Below, piece by piece: positions 47,673 through 61,400 of a stretch of DNA of 64,000 nt. Origin of the DNA: Caprimulgus europaeus (Eukaryota > Chordata > Aves > Caprimulgiformes > Caprimulgidae); contig OU015543.1 in the NCBI GenBank assembly GCA_907165065.1, forward strand, positions 12,754,096 through 12,818,095. Direction: 5' to 3'. A program made the position numbers and the translations under genes. The notes below the pieces were generated by a model. It was not told the DNA's origin, made no database searches, and saw only the letters and a program-made list of their open reading frames with translations. Position 1 is the first letter of the stretch. Each line of letters starts with the position of its first letter.

Positions 47673-50600
47673 CTGCAGAGAGCACAGAAATCACTCAGCT
47701 GGGGAATGCAGGAACGTTCATTTCTACACCATTTTGCAAATAACCAGTGAAGAGCTGTCAGAGTGCGATGGATCTCTGGATTTGGAGAAATTTACAGCTA
47801 TGGTAGCACCAGACACAGTTTTAACTCACATATATAACAGCATTTAAGTCTATTTACCATGACAATACCACACCCCCAAACCAGCAACCTGCAAGAGCCT
47901 GAACTGTGATCACCACTTCAGAGCCTCCAGTTCACCTCTGCCAGCCTGAATCAAGCGCTGCAGAGGCAAGTTGGGCTCATTACTCTTTCCTTTGTATTTA
48001 AGCAAAACCCATCCTTCCTGTGGCTCATAACCATTCACCACAGATGGCAGAAGAGCTTCAAATGGAAAAATACAGCTTAGGTGGATTTCCTGCCTTTGGA
48101 ATAGTGTGAGACACTGATGACTTGGCATTTGTCACGGGCTGGGAGTGCCCCTCAGCTCTGATGGGGAAGTAGCTCATACTCCAAGACCTGCTCAGCTCTT
48201 GGCTTCTGCACAGTAACACAAACTAAAGAAGCTGTGACAGGTGCAGTGTAAATATTTGTCCATTAGGAGATCAACTCTTAACAACCATAAAATGAACATA
48301 CAATACCAGCTAGGGATTACGGATCTTCTCAGATTTCTAGGGATAATAATGTAGCAAAACATTATTATACAAGTAAAAAAAGCGTGAAAAAAAGAAAGAG
48401 GGTTGAGTAAAGCCCACTATAAACATTTACTTCTTTCATTTTTGCATCCTTAGAATATCTGCTCAAGTCAGACCTTCTGGACTGCTTGGTCCCCTCATAA
48501 ATAGAACTTTTTATTAGGGCAAGTTACAGAATAAGTAGAAGGCCAAAGAAAGATCAAAAACCACAAACCAGCATAAACGTACTAATTCCCAGCTGTAAGA
48601 ATAGTAAATAAACCATGTAAAGTTACCATATACAAAAGGTTATCAGAATTATCAATATGCATTTATCCACAATCTCTGCTTGGGGTTTTTAGGATGCCAT
48701 CAGTTTCTGTAAGCAATCAATTAGATGCAGACCTTGCAGCAGCCCACAAATCCCAAATTCCTTCAGCAGAAACAAGTCTGGAGGCAAAGCGATGCAAACA
48801 TTCCCGTGTAAGCTCTGCAAGTAAAAGTTCCTTACTACCAACAGACTGCTTACTGTGTCACTTACTGTTAATTCAGGACAATCCACGGCCTTTCAGGCAA
48901 AATAATAGTGATAATATTAACTTATCAGTTAGACTGAAATATGCTATCATTCCTGTAAGACAGTGGTAATTGATTTGTTCTGAAAACAAATGATAGCTGC
49001 CCAAGAGAAGGAGCGCTCAGGTCTGCTGCCTGCAAGCTCTCTGTCTGTCTGGGGGAAGAGCTAACGGGTTTGCAAGTATTAGCACCTGTAATTAACAGAA
49101 AGGTGTGTTTTAAACCACTCTTACTGCAAACATTCATAGATGCACATCATCAGACTGCAAAACAAGCACCTGACAGAAAACCAAGCCTTTTATGAGTTAG
49201 CAGGTATGTTCAAGGTAAGCTTGGGAGGACCTTGGCCCCAGGATAGAAACTCGGAGCTGTTATTTCAAGTGGTGACCAGACCTGGCAGCTTCCCATGACT
49301 CCTGCTGCGAGAATCCTCTGCTCCATGGAAGACATCAATGCAACTACAGACAAGGAGATGCTCCTCTCCCCCAGCAGATGGTGGATGAGAAAAATTCTCC
49401 CCCCAGACGTGGTGCTCACGCCCAGATAACATTCTGCTGTGCTGTTGTTAAGCTAATTTTTTGAGAATTAATGTTGAAGAATGGAAAAATAAAACCTGTG
49501 AGTTGCTCAGCTCCGATCAGGACTAGTTAGTCATAAACCCTGCTGGGGGGGAAACCAACGAGCCAAATTCCTACACAAAGAACACAACAAGTTGTTAGCC
49601 CAGCCCTAAGGTACACTGCTGCAAAATCCAGACAATGAAAATGAAAATCCAGGAGTTGTCTCTTGTGCAGCAAAGCACACAGCCAGGAGACACCTTGTAG
49701 CACACAGCCAGGAGACACCTTGCAGCTCTCACTTCTGTACATCTCAAACGCGGCCTTAGGACGGCAGAGCTCTGCTGTATGGAACAAATATGAGTCAGAG
49801 GAAACACAATGTCACAATTACACAGAAAATTAATCAGGAATAACCAGCCTCCTCTTTTATCATTGTTAGCACAGCACACTTAGAGTGCCTGCTTAATTCT
49901 CCTGAATTACGGTGTATTTACATCCACTCACAGACTCATCAGAGCTAATGGGATGATTGAGAGCACCCAGTGCCGTCACTGGGAGCAGAGCTCGGCGCTG
50001 TGATGCAGGCACAGCGAGGTGTTTGCTGATGGGTCACTGCTGTGGACATCATCTCACCTGCATGGCCCCGAGGTGGCACGAGGACAACCCTGCCCGGCTG
50101 CCCTCTGCCCCCATTCACCACCAGCGCTCACACCGACCTCACCGCTACCGAGCTCGGTGGTGCCAAACGGGACAGTAACCAGGAAAGCACCAGCAGCAAT
50201 TCCAGCTTCTGAAAGCTGGGATCAGTTTCCAGGGCTGAAAAATGTCTTTTGGAAAAGGAAAACTACAAATATCAGGACAAAACCAAAGCAAACCCAGGCA
50301 GGATCGATTGGGAAAATGAACTTTTAAGATAATTTATCACCCTTCATACTGTGCCACATCGTGCTGCTGAATGGGTGTTTTTTACCTGCAAAACATCTAC
50401 TTTTGTCCAGCTAGGTATTAAACCAAATCCTTAACTGCCCACCCAGCTGATGATTAAAACAATTCATGGATATTTCTCTGGAACAGTCAAGTCTACCACA
50501 GCCCAGGGAAGCCACCAGCCCTTACATCAAACCCTCTAACTTAGGCATCTGGAAACACTGTGACATATTAAGAATGGTGGGGACTGGCACACTCATTAGC

Positions 50601-52691
50601 TTAATTGCTGCCCTACAATCAAACAATACAGAGCTATAATCAAATGACAAAATTATCTCATCTGCCCATTCCCCATCCCATGAAAAACCAGCTACAGCAG
50701 AACTGGCTCTGGCACCCTCAGAGCTCCATCTCCTGCCTTCACTCTCACCTCCCCCTGAGCAGTCTTGCCAAAAACACAAAATATTTTCACTGCAATCTGT
50801 CCACCAGGATAAGAGATGACAGGTTCCTGCCTCTGGTGAACAACCAGTGTTCCTCTTTCTGTCTGCACAGCTCTTCACTCACACACACTAGCCACGCTTT
50901 ATTTACTAACAAAAGGGGGGAAAAAAATGTATTTACTATTCAAGTGCTTCTTTGGAGGCAGCTCTGGAAGGAAGACAATGCACCCTGCAGTGCTGCAGCA
51001 TTCTCTTTTCTCAGCTACCTCAGAGAAGAGTTAACTGCTTTTCCATCACTCCCAAGCCATCATTTCTTTCTGTGCTTCCTCTCTTTGGAGGCTGAACAAG
51101 ATTGAGATTTTACATTAAGGAAGAGTATCAGCCTTTATATTCTGTGAACAATGAAAACCCAATAGAATGGGGTTGCAAACATACCTATAAATATATTGTA
51201 ACTAATTTTTCTGTTTCTGGTGGAGCTGTGGATAATCTGATGGCACCTGGTCAGTGCTCTGTGCTATCCAAAATAGAAAAGGAAGCTCAAAAGAAACCCC
51301 AAACCAAACCAGCCATGTCTTGGCTCAGCCTTCACTCTGACAGATGAAGAGAACAGCAAACTCCTCTAATACCCTTTCAGTAAGATGGGGTAACAACTAT
51401 CTTGATCACTCTAGCAGCCCCTCCTGAGTACCAGCTCCAGCTTTACTCCACTTTTCATGGATTTGAACAATTCCATAATGTATAGTTTTCCAAATAAATT
51501 CTCATCTGTGCTTTGTACAACACTGTAAGCACTTTTCTATCTCTGGTACCAAGTTTTCTTCTACTTTCTATTATATCCCAATTAAAATATCACTATTAAA
51601 GTTGCAGGCTGGCAAGAAAACTTGGAAAAGAACAGAATATGACCACCAGACCTTTCCAAAGATGACAACCTTCACAAGCATCAATTACCAATACTACTGA
51701 TCTGTGTCTTGCAGTTTCTTCCCAAGCCACAGACTTTGGGAAGTTTCTTATCTTTAAAAAATCTGTCATTACCACTGGTTGAAGAGAAGGAACAATGAAA
51801 AGACTTACATATCTCAAGCTATTAGACTGCTTTCTGGCAGTAGAATGGAATTTCCACCTGCCAAAATAATCACCACAAAAGCAGCTCCAAAAACTGGAAT
51901 TTAGAATGGAAGGAATCACAGTCAGGGTTACTGTCCATACCTGCTGGAAGGTTTGATCTGTGACAGTCAGTTGCCTGATTAATTAATGTTCCTTCCTTGA
52001 AGTTTGGTGGGGTTTTTGTTTTTAAACACAGTGTCTTAGAACTGTGAGAGTGTAAGAAGTTAACCTGTAAGAAATGTGCTCTCTGTGTGAGCTGAAGCTG
52101 GCAGGAATTCTGGCAGTGGGGAGTTTTGCCATCCCAAGGTGCTCCACAAAGGATCCTGACTTCCTACCTTCCACTTTGCATTTCAGATTTACTTCAATAG
52201 ATTTATCAGTAATTACATTTGCAACAACAGACAGCTCTTCATTAGAAACACGTTCAACTTCAGCATTCTGAGAAGCTGAAGCCACCAGTGACAATCCCTC
52301 TGTGCACCAGGTTTATTTTGTTTTGCATTTTCACATTTAGTTCAACACCAAAGCAACTCCATCCAAACACATACCCAGATACTAGACTTTTGCAACTGAA
52401 ATAAATATGTCTGGTTCACCTCAGCATTTATCTCAGCAGAAAAGACCATTAGGGCACAAATTGGTTCTATTAACATTACCATCTAATTAGCACTTGTATT
52501 AAAAATTGTTCCAAGTTTAATGGGATAGCAAACTGAACCAGAAAGATTGGGCTGGCAAAATTATTTGCAAATTTATTTGCCTTCCAACGTAGTTTCAAAC
52601 ACATTTTTCAGCTGTATGTAGCAAAACAAGCTTAACCTTAACCCTGCAGCACAAACACAAATGAACCCTTTGCAATGGACTGTGACCTCAC
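47673..52691 (-). other. RPTOR: RPTOR intron 5
   Basis: This 5019-bp GT-AG intron lies between exons 5 and 6. The only clear repeat is a 25-bp tandem duplication at 49674-49723. The rest is unique-looking sequence with no supported gene. Confidence 0.9.
49674..49723. repeat. 25-bp tandem duplication
   Basis: Two adjacent 25-bp copies, starting AGCACACAGCCAGGAGACAC, differ only in the last base (T versus C). It is a simple recent duplication within intron 5. Confidence 0.95.
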
Positions 52692-52838
52692 CTCCAGCTC
52701 CTGCTCCCTCTGTAGTGCAAATTGTTTGAAGGACTTGACAATAAGGCCGGCGTTAGAGCAGTCATAGACAAAAATGGAAGGGCTGCCCATCCAGGTCTGC
52801 AGGTCGTAGATGGACAGAGGAATATACTGAGTGTAGTT
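52692..52838 (-). CDS. RPTOR: RPTOR exon 5 (residues 170-218)
   Basis: This exon is 147 nt, phase 0 at both ends, encoding 49 residues from [10 protein letters not shown] to QREQELE. The acceptor is TTCTTGCAG and the donor GAG|GTGAGG. It continues the caspase-like domain and contains [11 protein letters not shown], which occupies the position of the caspase active-site loop; whether its cysteine is equivalent to the catalytic one I cannot settle here. It joins directly to exon 4 (NK then NYTQ), as in other vertebrate raptors. The sequence is identical to human raptor as I know it. Confidence 0.97.
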
Positions 52839-55337
52839 CTGCAAGAAGAAAAACACCCAAGTTACAAAGAGACAGAGACACAACAGGACTTTCATTGGTG
52901 ATATAATAAAATGCACACAAAAAATTTCAGTTCTGAAAGCACAAAATAAAACCTAGGTTGAGCATTGGGCACAATAATCAATACCAATACCTGGTAACAA
53001 TGAGGAGTGCAAACCCAGCTCCAACACAAGGACAAGCAGATTTTGTGGTGGCATTGTTTGAAATGCTAAACTCTGAACTAAAATCCTAAAACTCAGGGAG
53101 TGCTTTGATATGTGCTAACAACTCCAACCAGCATTTAACAGCCCAATTTTCTCTCAGATTTATGCAACACTGATAAAGGATGTAAACCACCTGTCTTTAA
53201 TTTAACATCAAATATCTTAAAATGAAAACTCCATCAATAAATCAAGATTGATAATTAAGACTATGCAGCAGCTACTCCATCTTAGTTTAATGAGATGCTT
53301 CATAATTTTATTACAGCCTTTAACTTCTGTGCAACTTTCAGAATTATCCAATAAAACAGAAACCAAAAAACCTGCCTCCAACAAAGTGAAGTACCAACAT
53401 TCAGCTTCTATAAATACGAAGTATTTTGTTTCTTGCCCTCCATCTTACACCCCCAAATAACTGGAAGAGCTTCTTAACATACAAGGGGGATGAAAAATCA
53501 GACATTTAAAATTAGCTATGAAGGGCCACACCCTGAACTGAGGGTGTAAAATATGAACCCCAGCAGATTTCTGCCCTTTAAACCTGCAGAGTCACTACCA
53601 GGCACACAGCGTCTGACCACAGAATCCTCCCCATCTGCAGCCAGAGGGCAACCTGGTCATGTGCATGCAGGGCTGAACTCTGCCCAGAACCTGCAGGAAA
53701 AGCCCTGCTGTTCCCATTAACACCAGCAGAACGATGGATGGGATCATAACTCCCATCTAAATTCAAGAGACTTAAAATAGCTGTAATAAACCCAGTAACT
53801 TTAACAAAAATCCCATTTTCAAGGACACCTATCAGCATATATAACGACAGAAGTGATCGTAAACCATGTTACACAAGGCAGGGAAGAGTAAGCAATTTCA
53901 AAACCCACTTTTGCTCATATATAAAGTTTTTGTTGTTCATTAAAATTAATAGGAAAAATTGTTTATAAAAGCTGAAGTTTTAGGGAGTTCAGCTTTGCAA
54001 ATTGCTGCAAGGGAGATGAGATATGAACAACTCACCCTTGGCCCCGACCTTTTTGAAGCCCATCACTCAGTTTAAGAACATTCCAATCTCAGTAAGTTAC
54101 ACATAGAAAAACCTGCTCTGGCACAGACAACCACTGAGATTTTATGGGCATGAATTGTTTTAAGTTTATATTTACAATGCACATTGCTACAGTTCAGACT
54201 GGATTATAGCTCTGATTAATATTGTGATATTTCCAAGCAGGAGAATTTTATGTTCTGACTTTACTGTGGGGGTCATGTATAACTTATCAAATTTGTTAAT
54301 GATATGTAAATTAGATAGTTTGAAGAAAAAAGGAGTGTTAAATAATAGTTTTTCTAGCACGGTTGCTCAGGGTGATCTTTTGATGCTGGCTCATCTTTCC
54401 TCTGCCACGCTGGGGCTGTGAGTACGAAAGAACTTGGCCATATGTTTTGTTCTCAGTATTGACTCTGCTTTTTAGCAAGAAAGTTTCTGCTCTGTTAACA
54501 CAGCTCCCACCATCCCTCTGTGACTGTTTAAAGGCATGACAAAACAAACAGCTAAACTAGAAACTGATTTTGAACAGGTTTCATAACCAATTGCTTCACA
54601 AACAACTCAAAATTTTGCAGGGAAGTTTCAGAACTTCAGCATAAATGTGTTTGAAGTCAGGGGGGGGTTTGATTTTTACCTGTTTGAAACCATGCTGGTA
54701 TTTTCTCAGAAAATAGCAGCAAGCACACCAGAAAAAGAGCATTGCTCCTTATTAACACAACAGCACAAAAAGCAGGTCACTGCACCTCCAGGATCTGGGA
54801 AAATGCCAGGTCATGCCCAAATAGCCGGCATTTGAACGCTGCCTGAGTGAACAAGGTGGCTGAGATGCAGCACTGAAGTGGATCAGGCTACCTGGCACTT
54901 CCTGGAGGTTTTACCTTTTTTAGCCTACGTGTCAGAACACACCACGCTTAATCTCTCCTGAACACAGCCCTGCCACGCCAGGAGAGGTTCTCACAGCGCA
55001 CAGAGAGCCGCTGCAGAGTCAGGGGTCTCCTCGGACAGGGCAGGGGGACAATGTGCCCAGGCTCTGGAAGCAAGTGGCTGGCTGCCCAGTGTTTTGCAAA
55101 GGAGCTTTACTGCATTTGAGATGAGACCCTCCTGCCCCGTGGGGAGATGAGGGACAAACTATTTGGTCTCGCAGAACTTCAAGAACACAGCAAACAGCTG
55201 TCAGCAGGGAACCAAACAAACACCGGTGAACACATTTTAAGCCCTGAAAAGCCAGTTGTGCTCTAACAGAGCCCTTCAATAATTCACAGAGCAGTGGAAA
55301 AGATTCCTCTGTTCACCAGCGCCTCGCAGAGACAGAC
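52839..55337 (-). other. RPTOR: RPTOR intron 4
   Basis: This 2499-bp GT-AG intron separates exons 4 and 5. It is unremarkable AT-rich sequence in its middle part (53.2-54.5 kb) with a more GC-rich end near exon 4. I see no gene, recent repeat or structured element in it. Confidence 0.9.
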
Positions 55338-55496
55338 CTTGTTGAAGACCCAGATCTCGCCGTTGACTGTTGGCCTGGGGACGCCGTGGCCGTTGTAGTG
55401 GAAAAGGACCCGCTCTTCCTTGGCGTTCCGCCGCAGGGACGTGCACAGCTTCTTCACCTCGTCCACCGTAGGGTCGAGACTCTGCTTGTACCTGGC
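55338..55496 (-). CDS. RPTOR: RPTOR exon 4 (residues 117-169)
   Basis: This exon is 159 nt, begins and ends at codon boundaries, and encodes 53 residues starting [10 protein letters not shown] and ending EIWVFNK. The acceptor reads CCTAG before GCC and the donor is AAG followed by GTCTGT. It holds the [11 protein letters not shown] stretch, the hallmark of the raptor N-terminal conserved (caspase-like) domain; the His-Gly pair aligns with the histidine region of caspase-fold proteases. Raptor is not known to be a protease; the fold serves in substrate TOS-motif binding together with the solenoid. The peptide is identical to human raptor as I recall it. Reading on past the donor keeps the frame open for a short distance only, which is intron. 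Confidence 0.97.
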
Positions 55497-58400
55497 CTAG
55501 GAACATGAAATGCAAGGTAACCATTTTAAGTGTAAAAACAGATCTAGTTAAGATGCAGGCACCTGGTTAAGATAGAAGCATGTATATAAATTGGTTACGT
55601 TGGAAAAAGAAAACACCAAACATTTACTGTAGAGCTGAATAAACAAAATATGTCTGCTGCTGTGTGTGGGAGCGCACACGGGTACACAACAACAACACAG
55701 CTTCGTGTGAGATTATCACATCACTGCAGTCTGCTTCACCCAGGCTTTATTAACATCCAAAAAGCCTTAGGAAGGTCAAATACGCTTTCAACATCAGCCA
55801 GCCTCAAAAATAACCCTGCACAATTCTCTTAATCCTCCAATTCATAGCCTGTGCATCTCCAGCTCAACAAAATTCCCTCTTAAAGGCAGAGAACTGTATC
55901 AATCGGGTATTCTGTAAACCTCAAATCTCACCCAAAATGTTTCCTTCCCTCCCAACTGGAAAAGGGACACAGTTCTTGCTTCAAGCTTTAAAAAGAACAA
56001 AAATACCAGCCTGAAGGGTAGCGAAGTTCCTTCATGGAATAAGAACAGCAGCAGCTTCTTCCTAAGCCCCAGCAAGTTAATTCCCCTTTTATTAACAAGA
56101 CTGATATTAACAAAAAACCCCTGGCCAACACCTCTGCAAATATGTTAAACCTCGATGGAGTTTTGCCATTTCTAGGTGGACCCACAGCACACACGGTGAA
56201 AAGTTTCATGGTGAAAGGGTTTTCTTCAGAAAGAAACACAGCCACGTTCTCGCAGCTCCCTGCACCCCACGGGCACACTCCTCCTCAGGAACAAGTTCAC
56301 TCTGAACTTGCAGATCTCTCCAGCCCACAACTGGCTCCATCAGGCCACAAACACGACTGTGGCTCAATAGGACTTGTCAGCTCTTCGCATGTAAGAGGCA
56401 CAGAGAGGACTGCTGACGAGATGTACAGGGGTTTTAAAAGCAGATTAGTTACCTGGAGATACCAGAAGAGACTACAGAAAACTACAGGAAAATGAATGAA
56501 TGTGCAATCAGCAAGTACATAAAAATTTCATTCAACATTCAGTGACAGATAAAAATCAGGAAAAAAAACTGAAAGCAATTTAGCATAACAACATACACAC
56601 TTTAAACTCACTTAACTATCAGCAGTTAAGAGCAGGCACCAGGTTACACCAGACTGTATTGCACCCCCCCAAAGAAGGGGTATGAACATAAGCATGCTTC
56701 ATAGCCTCACCTCAAACAGCTTATTCTTCAAGACAACACCATTCTCAAGACAAAAGTGCACAAAAGCCCCAGGAATGTGATGTTCACACAGCTGGGTAAA
56801 AGGATGGAAAACTGATGGAGAGCCCTTGGCAACTGACCCTTGCCTTTGGAAACATTTGCTGTTCAATATCAGCCCGGCTTTGGCTGCGGACACGACATGG
56901 TCGTTCCCAGCTCCACAGCTCCACAGGCACACAATCAGAGCAGGATTCCATGTTTGAGGAACAAAAAGCCTGTTAAAAAAACCCCAATATTTCACAAACA
57001 TTTTTCCTTGGCTAAGCTAAGGATGCCTACTTAGTAGCTAGTTTGTCATACTCAGAAGTGCATCTTTTTGAAGCAAGGCCAAATAATAACAAGTCTTTCA
57101 ACTGTCCTTTGAAAGACAAAAGCCTGTTTCTTCCTCTCTTCTTCAGAACTGCAGAGAGAGACTGAGAATCCAGAATCACAATGGATTAAAAAAATTAAAG
57201 CTGATGCATTGAAATAAAGAACCAAGTTTAAGAGCAGGAGAACTGCATACACGCCTCTAGAAAAGTCTGCTCTTGAAAGCCTGTTTGTAAAACAAATCAA
57301 GGTCTCAGAAGTTTGGGCTTTTAAGGTTTTCTTCTGTGACAGGCAAAGATAAAGTCTTAAAATACCATACTAAAAGAGGATGAAGCACTTTAATATAAAA
57401 ATAGTTTGCTTATCTACGAAGCTTGAAAAGCAGATATCATGCTGCTCAATTAATATTCAGCATCTCAAGCCAACAGGCAAGGTGGAGGTAATGAATGGCA
57501 CCATTTGCATGATTACAACGAAGAAAAGCAAGCAAAAGGAGAAAAAAAATATTAAGAACCAGTGACCTGACACACCCATCCTTTTGGGGAACTTCTGCAC
57601 TAAGTAAAGATCAGAGGCTCTATTAATCCTAACACAGACCCAAGCCCCCCCTTCCTCTCTCTCCTTTCAGTGCTGTTATGAAGGTGCTGATCTGCACAAA
57701 CGTGCACCTTAAATCACGTTCTGCCTGCTGGCACCTTTACAGCACACTGGAACCTGAGTGGCTGGTCATTTCTCAGCTCCTTCTTTTCACAGGAGAACAC
57801 GCTCATTAGAACATTCCTCACGTCCTTTTAGCATAAATATTAAATACAGCTCCCCATTAATGGAGGTGATTTCATACTCTAAAACTAAAGCCTGTAGATC
57901 TAAAGATCCAAACTGTAAACATATCATTTGCTCATTGAGAAACACAAGGCTGAGAAGAATGAAAGGAGAGGAAGCAGCCTGGAAAGCAGCAGACAGCCTT
58001 AGCCCTACCTGTCAACTCAGGACTTTCAGGCGTGAGATTATGACACATCATCCACGTGCACACAAGAAGAAACTGGTATCTGAGGAACAAACCAGACCAA
58101 GTGGTGTCTTCCCCCTCCCAAAAAAAATAAGTATCTTTGAGACTTTTTTAATTGGTATGCAAAAAAATACCAGCAGAATAAGTACAGTATTCACAATAAA
58201 TGCTCAGGACTTGGTCACCTGATGGGGTGCAGGGTGTTAGGGTGTGGGGGAGGAGGAGGGAACTGCTCTGTGTGATGCTCTGTCAGACAGGCTGCTATTT
58301 TCAATAACTGTTACAAACAAATAAGTTCTCCTTTCAGATCAGGATGACAGAAACTGAAGGTCTTTTGAGAATAACATAGAGAAACAGCATAAAAACCCAT

Positions 58401-61400
58401 GGGCTGCCCTCCCCATAGCACACTGCCAACGACCAGCTCTACAGTGTCCCACCAGGGTTAACACTGCTGACACCCAGGTGAGCTGTGGTCCAGGGGGATT
58501 CACTGACTCAACAATTTTGCCTTTCACAGTAGGAAGAAGCATTTTTTAAACAGTTTTAGTTCTCATATGAACATTTTGCATTTTAGCACCACTACTCTTT
58601 TGATGAATAGTTTCCATTTGTCACCCTCCTGTACTTCCTTCCATCATTATTCATTTATCTTCCCCGGTGACGTGCTGCATTCCTTCCCTTCCACTTCCAA
58701 ACAGATGCCTTCAAGCAGTAGTTAGTGCACAAGGTAACAGAGAGCCACACTGAAACCCTGGAAAGGTCTGTTGGGCTTAACCTCAGCAACTGCTGTTGGA
58801 ATCATACAGAGCCACAACAAAGCTTCCTGGCTGGTTTGATGGGCTACTGACCAGTTCCAGACTGCCCAGCAGCTGAAGACCACGCTGGCCCTCCCTGCCT
58901 TCGATCACACGTTGATGGCAGATCTCCTCTAGTGTTTGGCAAGGAGTCTTTGCTTCTGGAGGCAATTATCAGGTGAGACAACCCAGACTTCGATTCCTCT
59001 GCAGATGATGCCCAGCTGTATCTGCTGCTCCCAGCTGATGCTGCAGTCGTGGCACCAGCGCTGTCAAAGCGCCCGACCGGAGCACCACGAGGGACAAGCA
59101 TGAAATCACTGACGTCAACTGGCTTTCAACTTGATTTTCTGATCACCTCAGTGTCTCACTGAAGAGCTCCTGTCAAAAGCAGTAACTTTGTGGCAGCCTG
59201 ATCCAGACTATCCTCATTACTCTGCTCACGCAGGCAAAATTAAAAGTCTTGCTTGTTTATGTCCTATTGCCACGCTTTTATGAAGCACTCACTGGCTTAC
59301 CCAACCTTTTTCCATAGACTTGCTTAAAAACACAGTTATGATGTGAATTTTTATGACATTTACATTTTCAGTATGCCACAAACTTTTGGATTGACAAAAC
59401 ATTGTATTGACAAATTTGCAGGACATAGGAGGAGTTTCAATAGAAAGGAGCTCTGGCATTCAAAACAGGAAAAGAAAAGAGTTTGGGATAAATACCAAGT
59501 GCATTAGCTAGATGTTTTTGCTGTGGAAATTAACATTAATGATGCTTAATGCTGAAACTTAAAGTGAGATGGTTTTTCTCTAAAGCAGTCATGCTGATCA
59601 CTTACTGACAGCTCCTAACCCAAAGGGGCTGCACTGGTGACACTGGGGCTCAAACACAGAACCCAAAAAGCAGCAGCAACACAGCACAAGCATTGTCCCA
59701 TTTGCTTCATGAGGGATTTAGTTCTTCCAAGGGACATCTGAAACACCCCCATGTTTAGTGATGAGCAGGTGATAGCAGTAACCTCTCCAAGATGAGTCTG
59801 TCTGGAGGGGAAAAACCAATTCACTGCGTTCATCGAGTTCTGCCTCCCTGGGAAACGTCAGTGTGTGTTGGCTGCACAACGTAACCCCCACCGCTCCCTG
59901 GGTCCTGTGCTTCAATTAATGGCTCTGCTGTGGAAACTTCACCTCATTACAAGTTGGTTTTTTTTCATTTACTTTGCATGGGGCCAAAACATAAATCAAA
60001 CCATGAGGAAAAGCCAAAGTTACAGGTCCCTTTCCCAGGATCCCACCAAGGTACGTTCACAAGCGCCGGGCTGCAGCAGCTCAGTGATTTCCTGACCGCG
60101 CGCTTTCGCTGTCACCGGAGGAACCAGAACCCCGCTCATTACCCGCCTCACCAACTCCGCTGTGCTCAGCCCTGCTCAGGGAACTCACCTCGGGATTAGG
60201 TCCTATAAAAAGGAAGAAATGAGGAATACTAAAGATGACAACTGGAGAATAAGTGATTTAAGTTGCTGATGTTGCTTAACCATTAATGGGCAATGGGGAG
60301 AAAAAGCACTTTGGAAGCCAGGCCAGCTTTCCATCATTGTTGGCCCTCATCAGCCCAGCAAGGTGACAGATGCATGCTGGAGCACTATGGCATTTTCATC
60401 AGGGAGATGAATTTTTTTCCCCTTGAAAAAATACAAAGATAAATCTATTTTCCCATCAAGGTTATAAAATTCAAGTCTTGATCTTTCATTTTCCTGCAGC
60501 CTAAGACTTCAGTCTTGGTTCCAGAAAGACTCCACGAGACTCAGACCACAGCATGCATGGGATTCAATGCCAAAATAGCAACACCTAGCACAGCAGGTAT
60601 GAACTATATGAAAAAGGTATCGTTGTCATTCACCACCTTTGCTATTACAAGTGACATTATTGTCCTCTTTTCATTCAGCACAACAAAAGCCTGAAGTCAC
60701 TCACCTTTTATCCCTAAGACACCTTACTAAACCTGATGGGCATAACTTCCATAAAAATAAACTCATACTTCATTTTACACAATTCATATTGGCACATGAT
60801 CCCCAAATTGCCTTCCCTAGTACCTTCCCACTGCTGAGGTGTGATGCTTTGGTGAGGCCAGGCTGGAGAACGCAGCTATTCCAGTGATTTCCCCAGCTGC
60901 TACAGAGACATTAACTACCGTGTACAGCTGTAAGGAAGGCAGAGAGGGGGAAATTGTGCTGAGTGGAGAAAAGGCAGCATCTGCACAGGGTCAGGGGATC
61001 CCACTTAAAAGTTAAGGAATTCTCAGACACACCGTGGTTAAGCAGGATTTAAGCCCTTAGACAGCATTTCACAGATTAAACTCGACAAGACTGGAGTGGG
61101 GTCACAGAGCACCAGCAAGAAAACTTGAGAGAGAAGTGGCTGGGGGTAAAATTACGCTGGCAAGCAGGGTGGAACGGCTCAAAATTCCCTGTGTAAGGAC
61201 TCAGGAAGCTCTCCATGGAACCACAGCTCTGTTTGTTCATACCTGCCCTTGTCTCATTCCCATCTCCTCTCGAAGGAACCCCAGAAAGCAAGGCTGGGTT
61301 GGATTTCATGAAGTAATCCAGTCCCATCCCAGCTACCCAGATGCAGAATGAGAACCTGTGTTACACCTTCCTGTGGCACATGCCCAAAAGCCCTGTGAGG

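Noticed and set aside
55284-55337. Extension of exon 4 past its donor ([11 protein letters not shown])
   Set aside because: Exon 5 continues the protein directly from Asn169-Lys; the extra frame is intron and absent from raptor.
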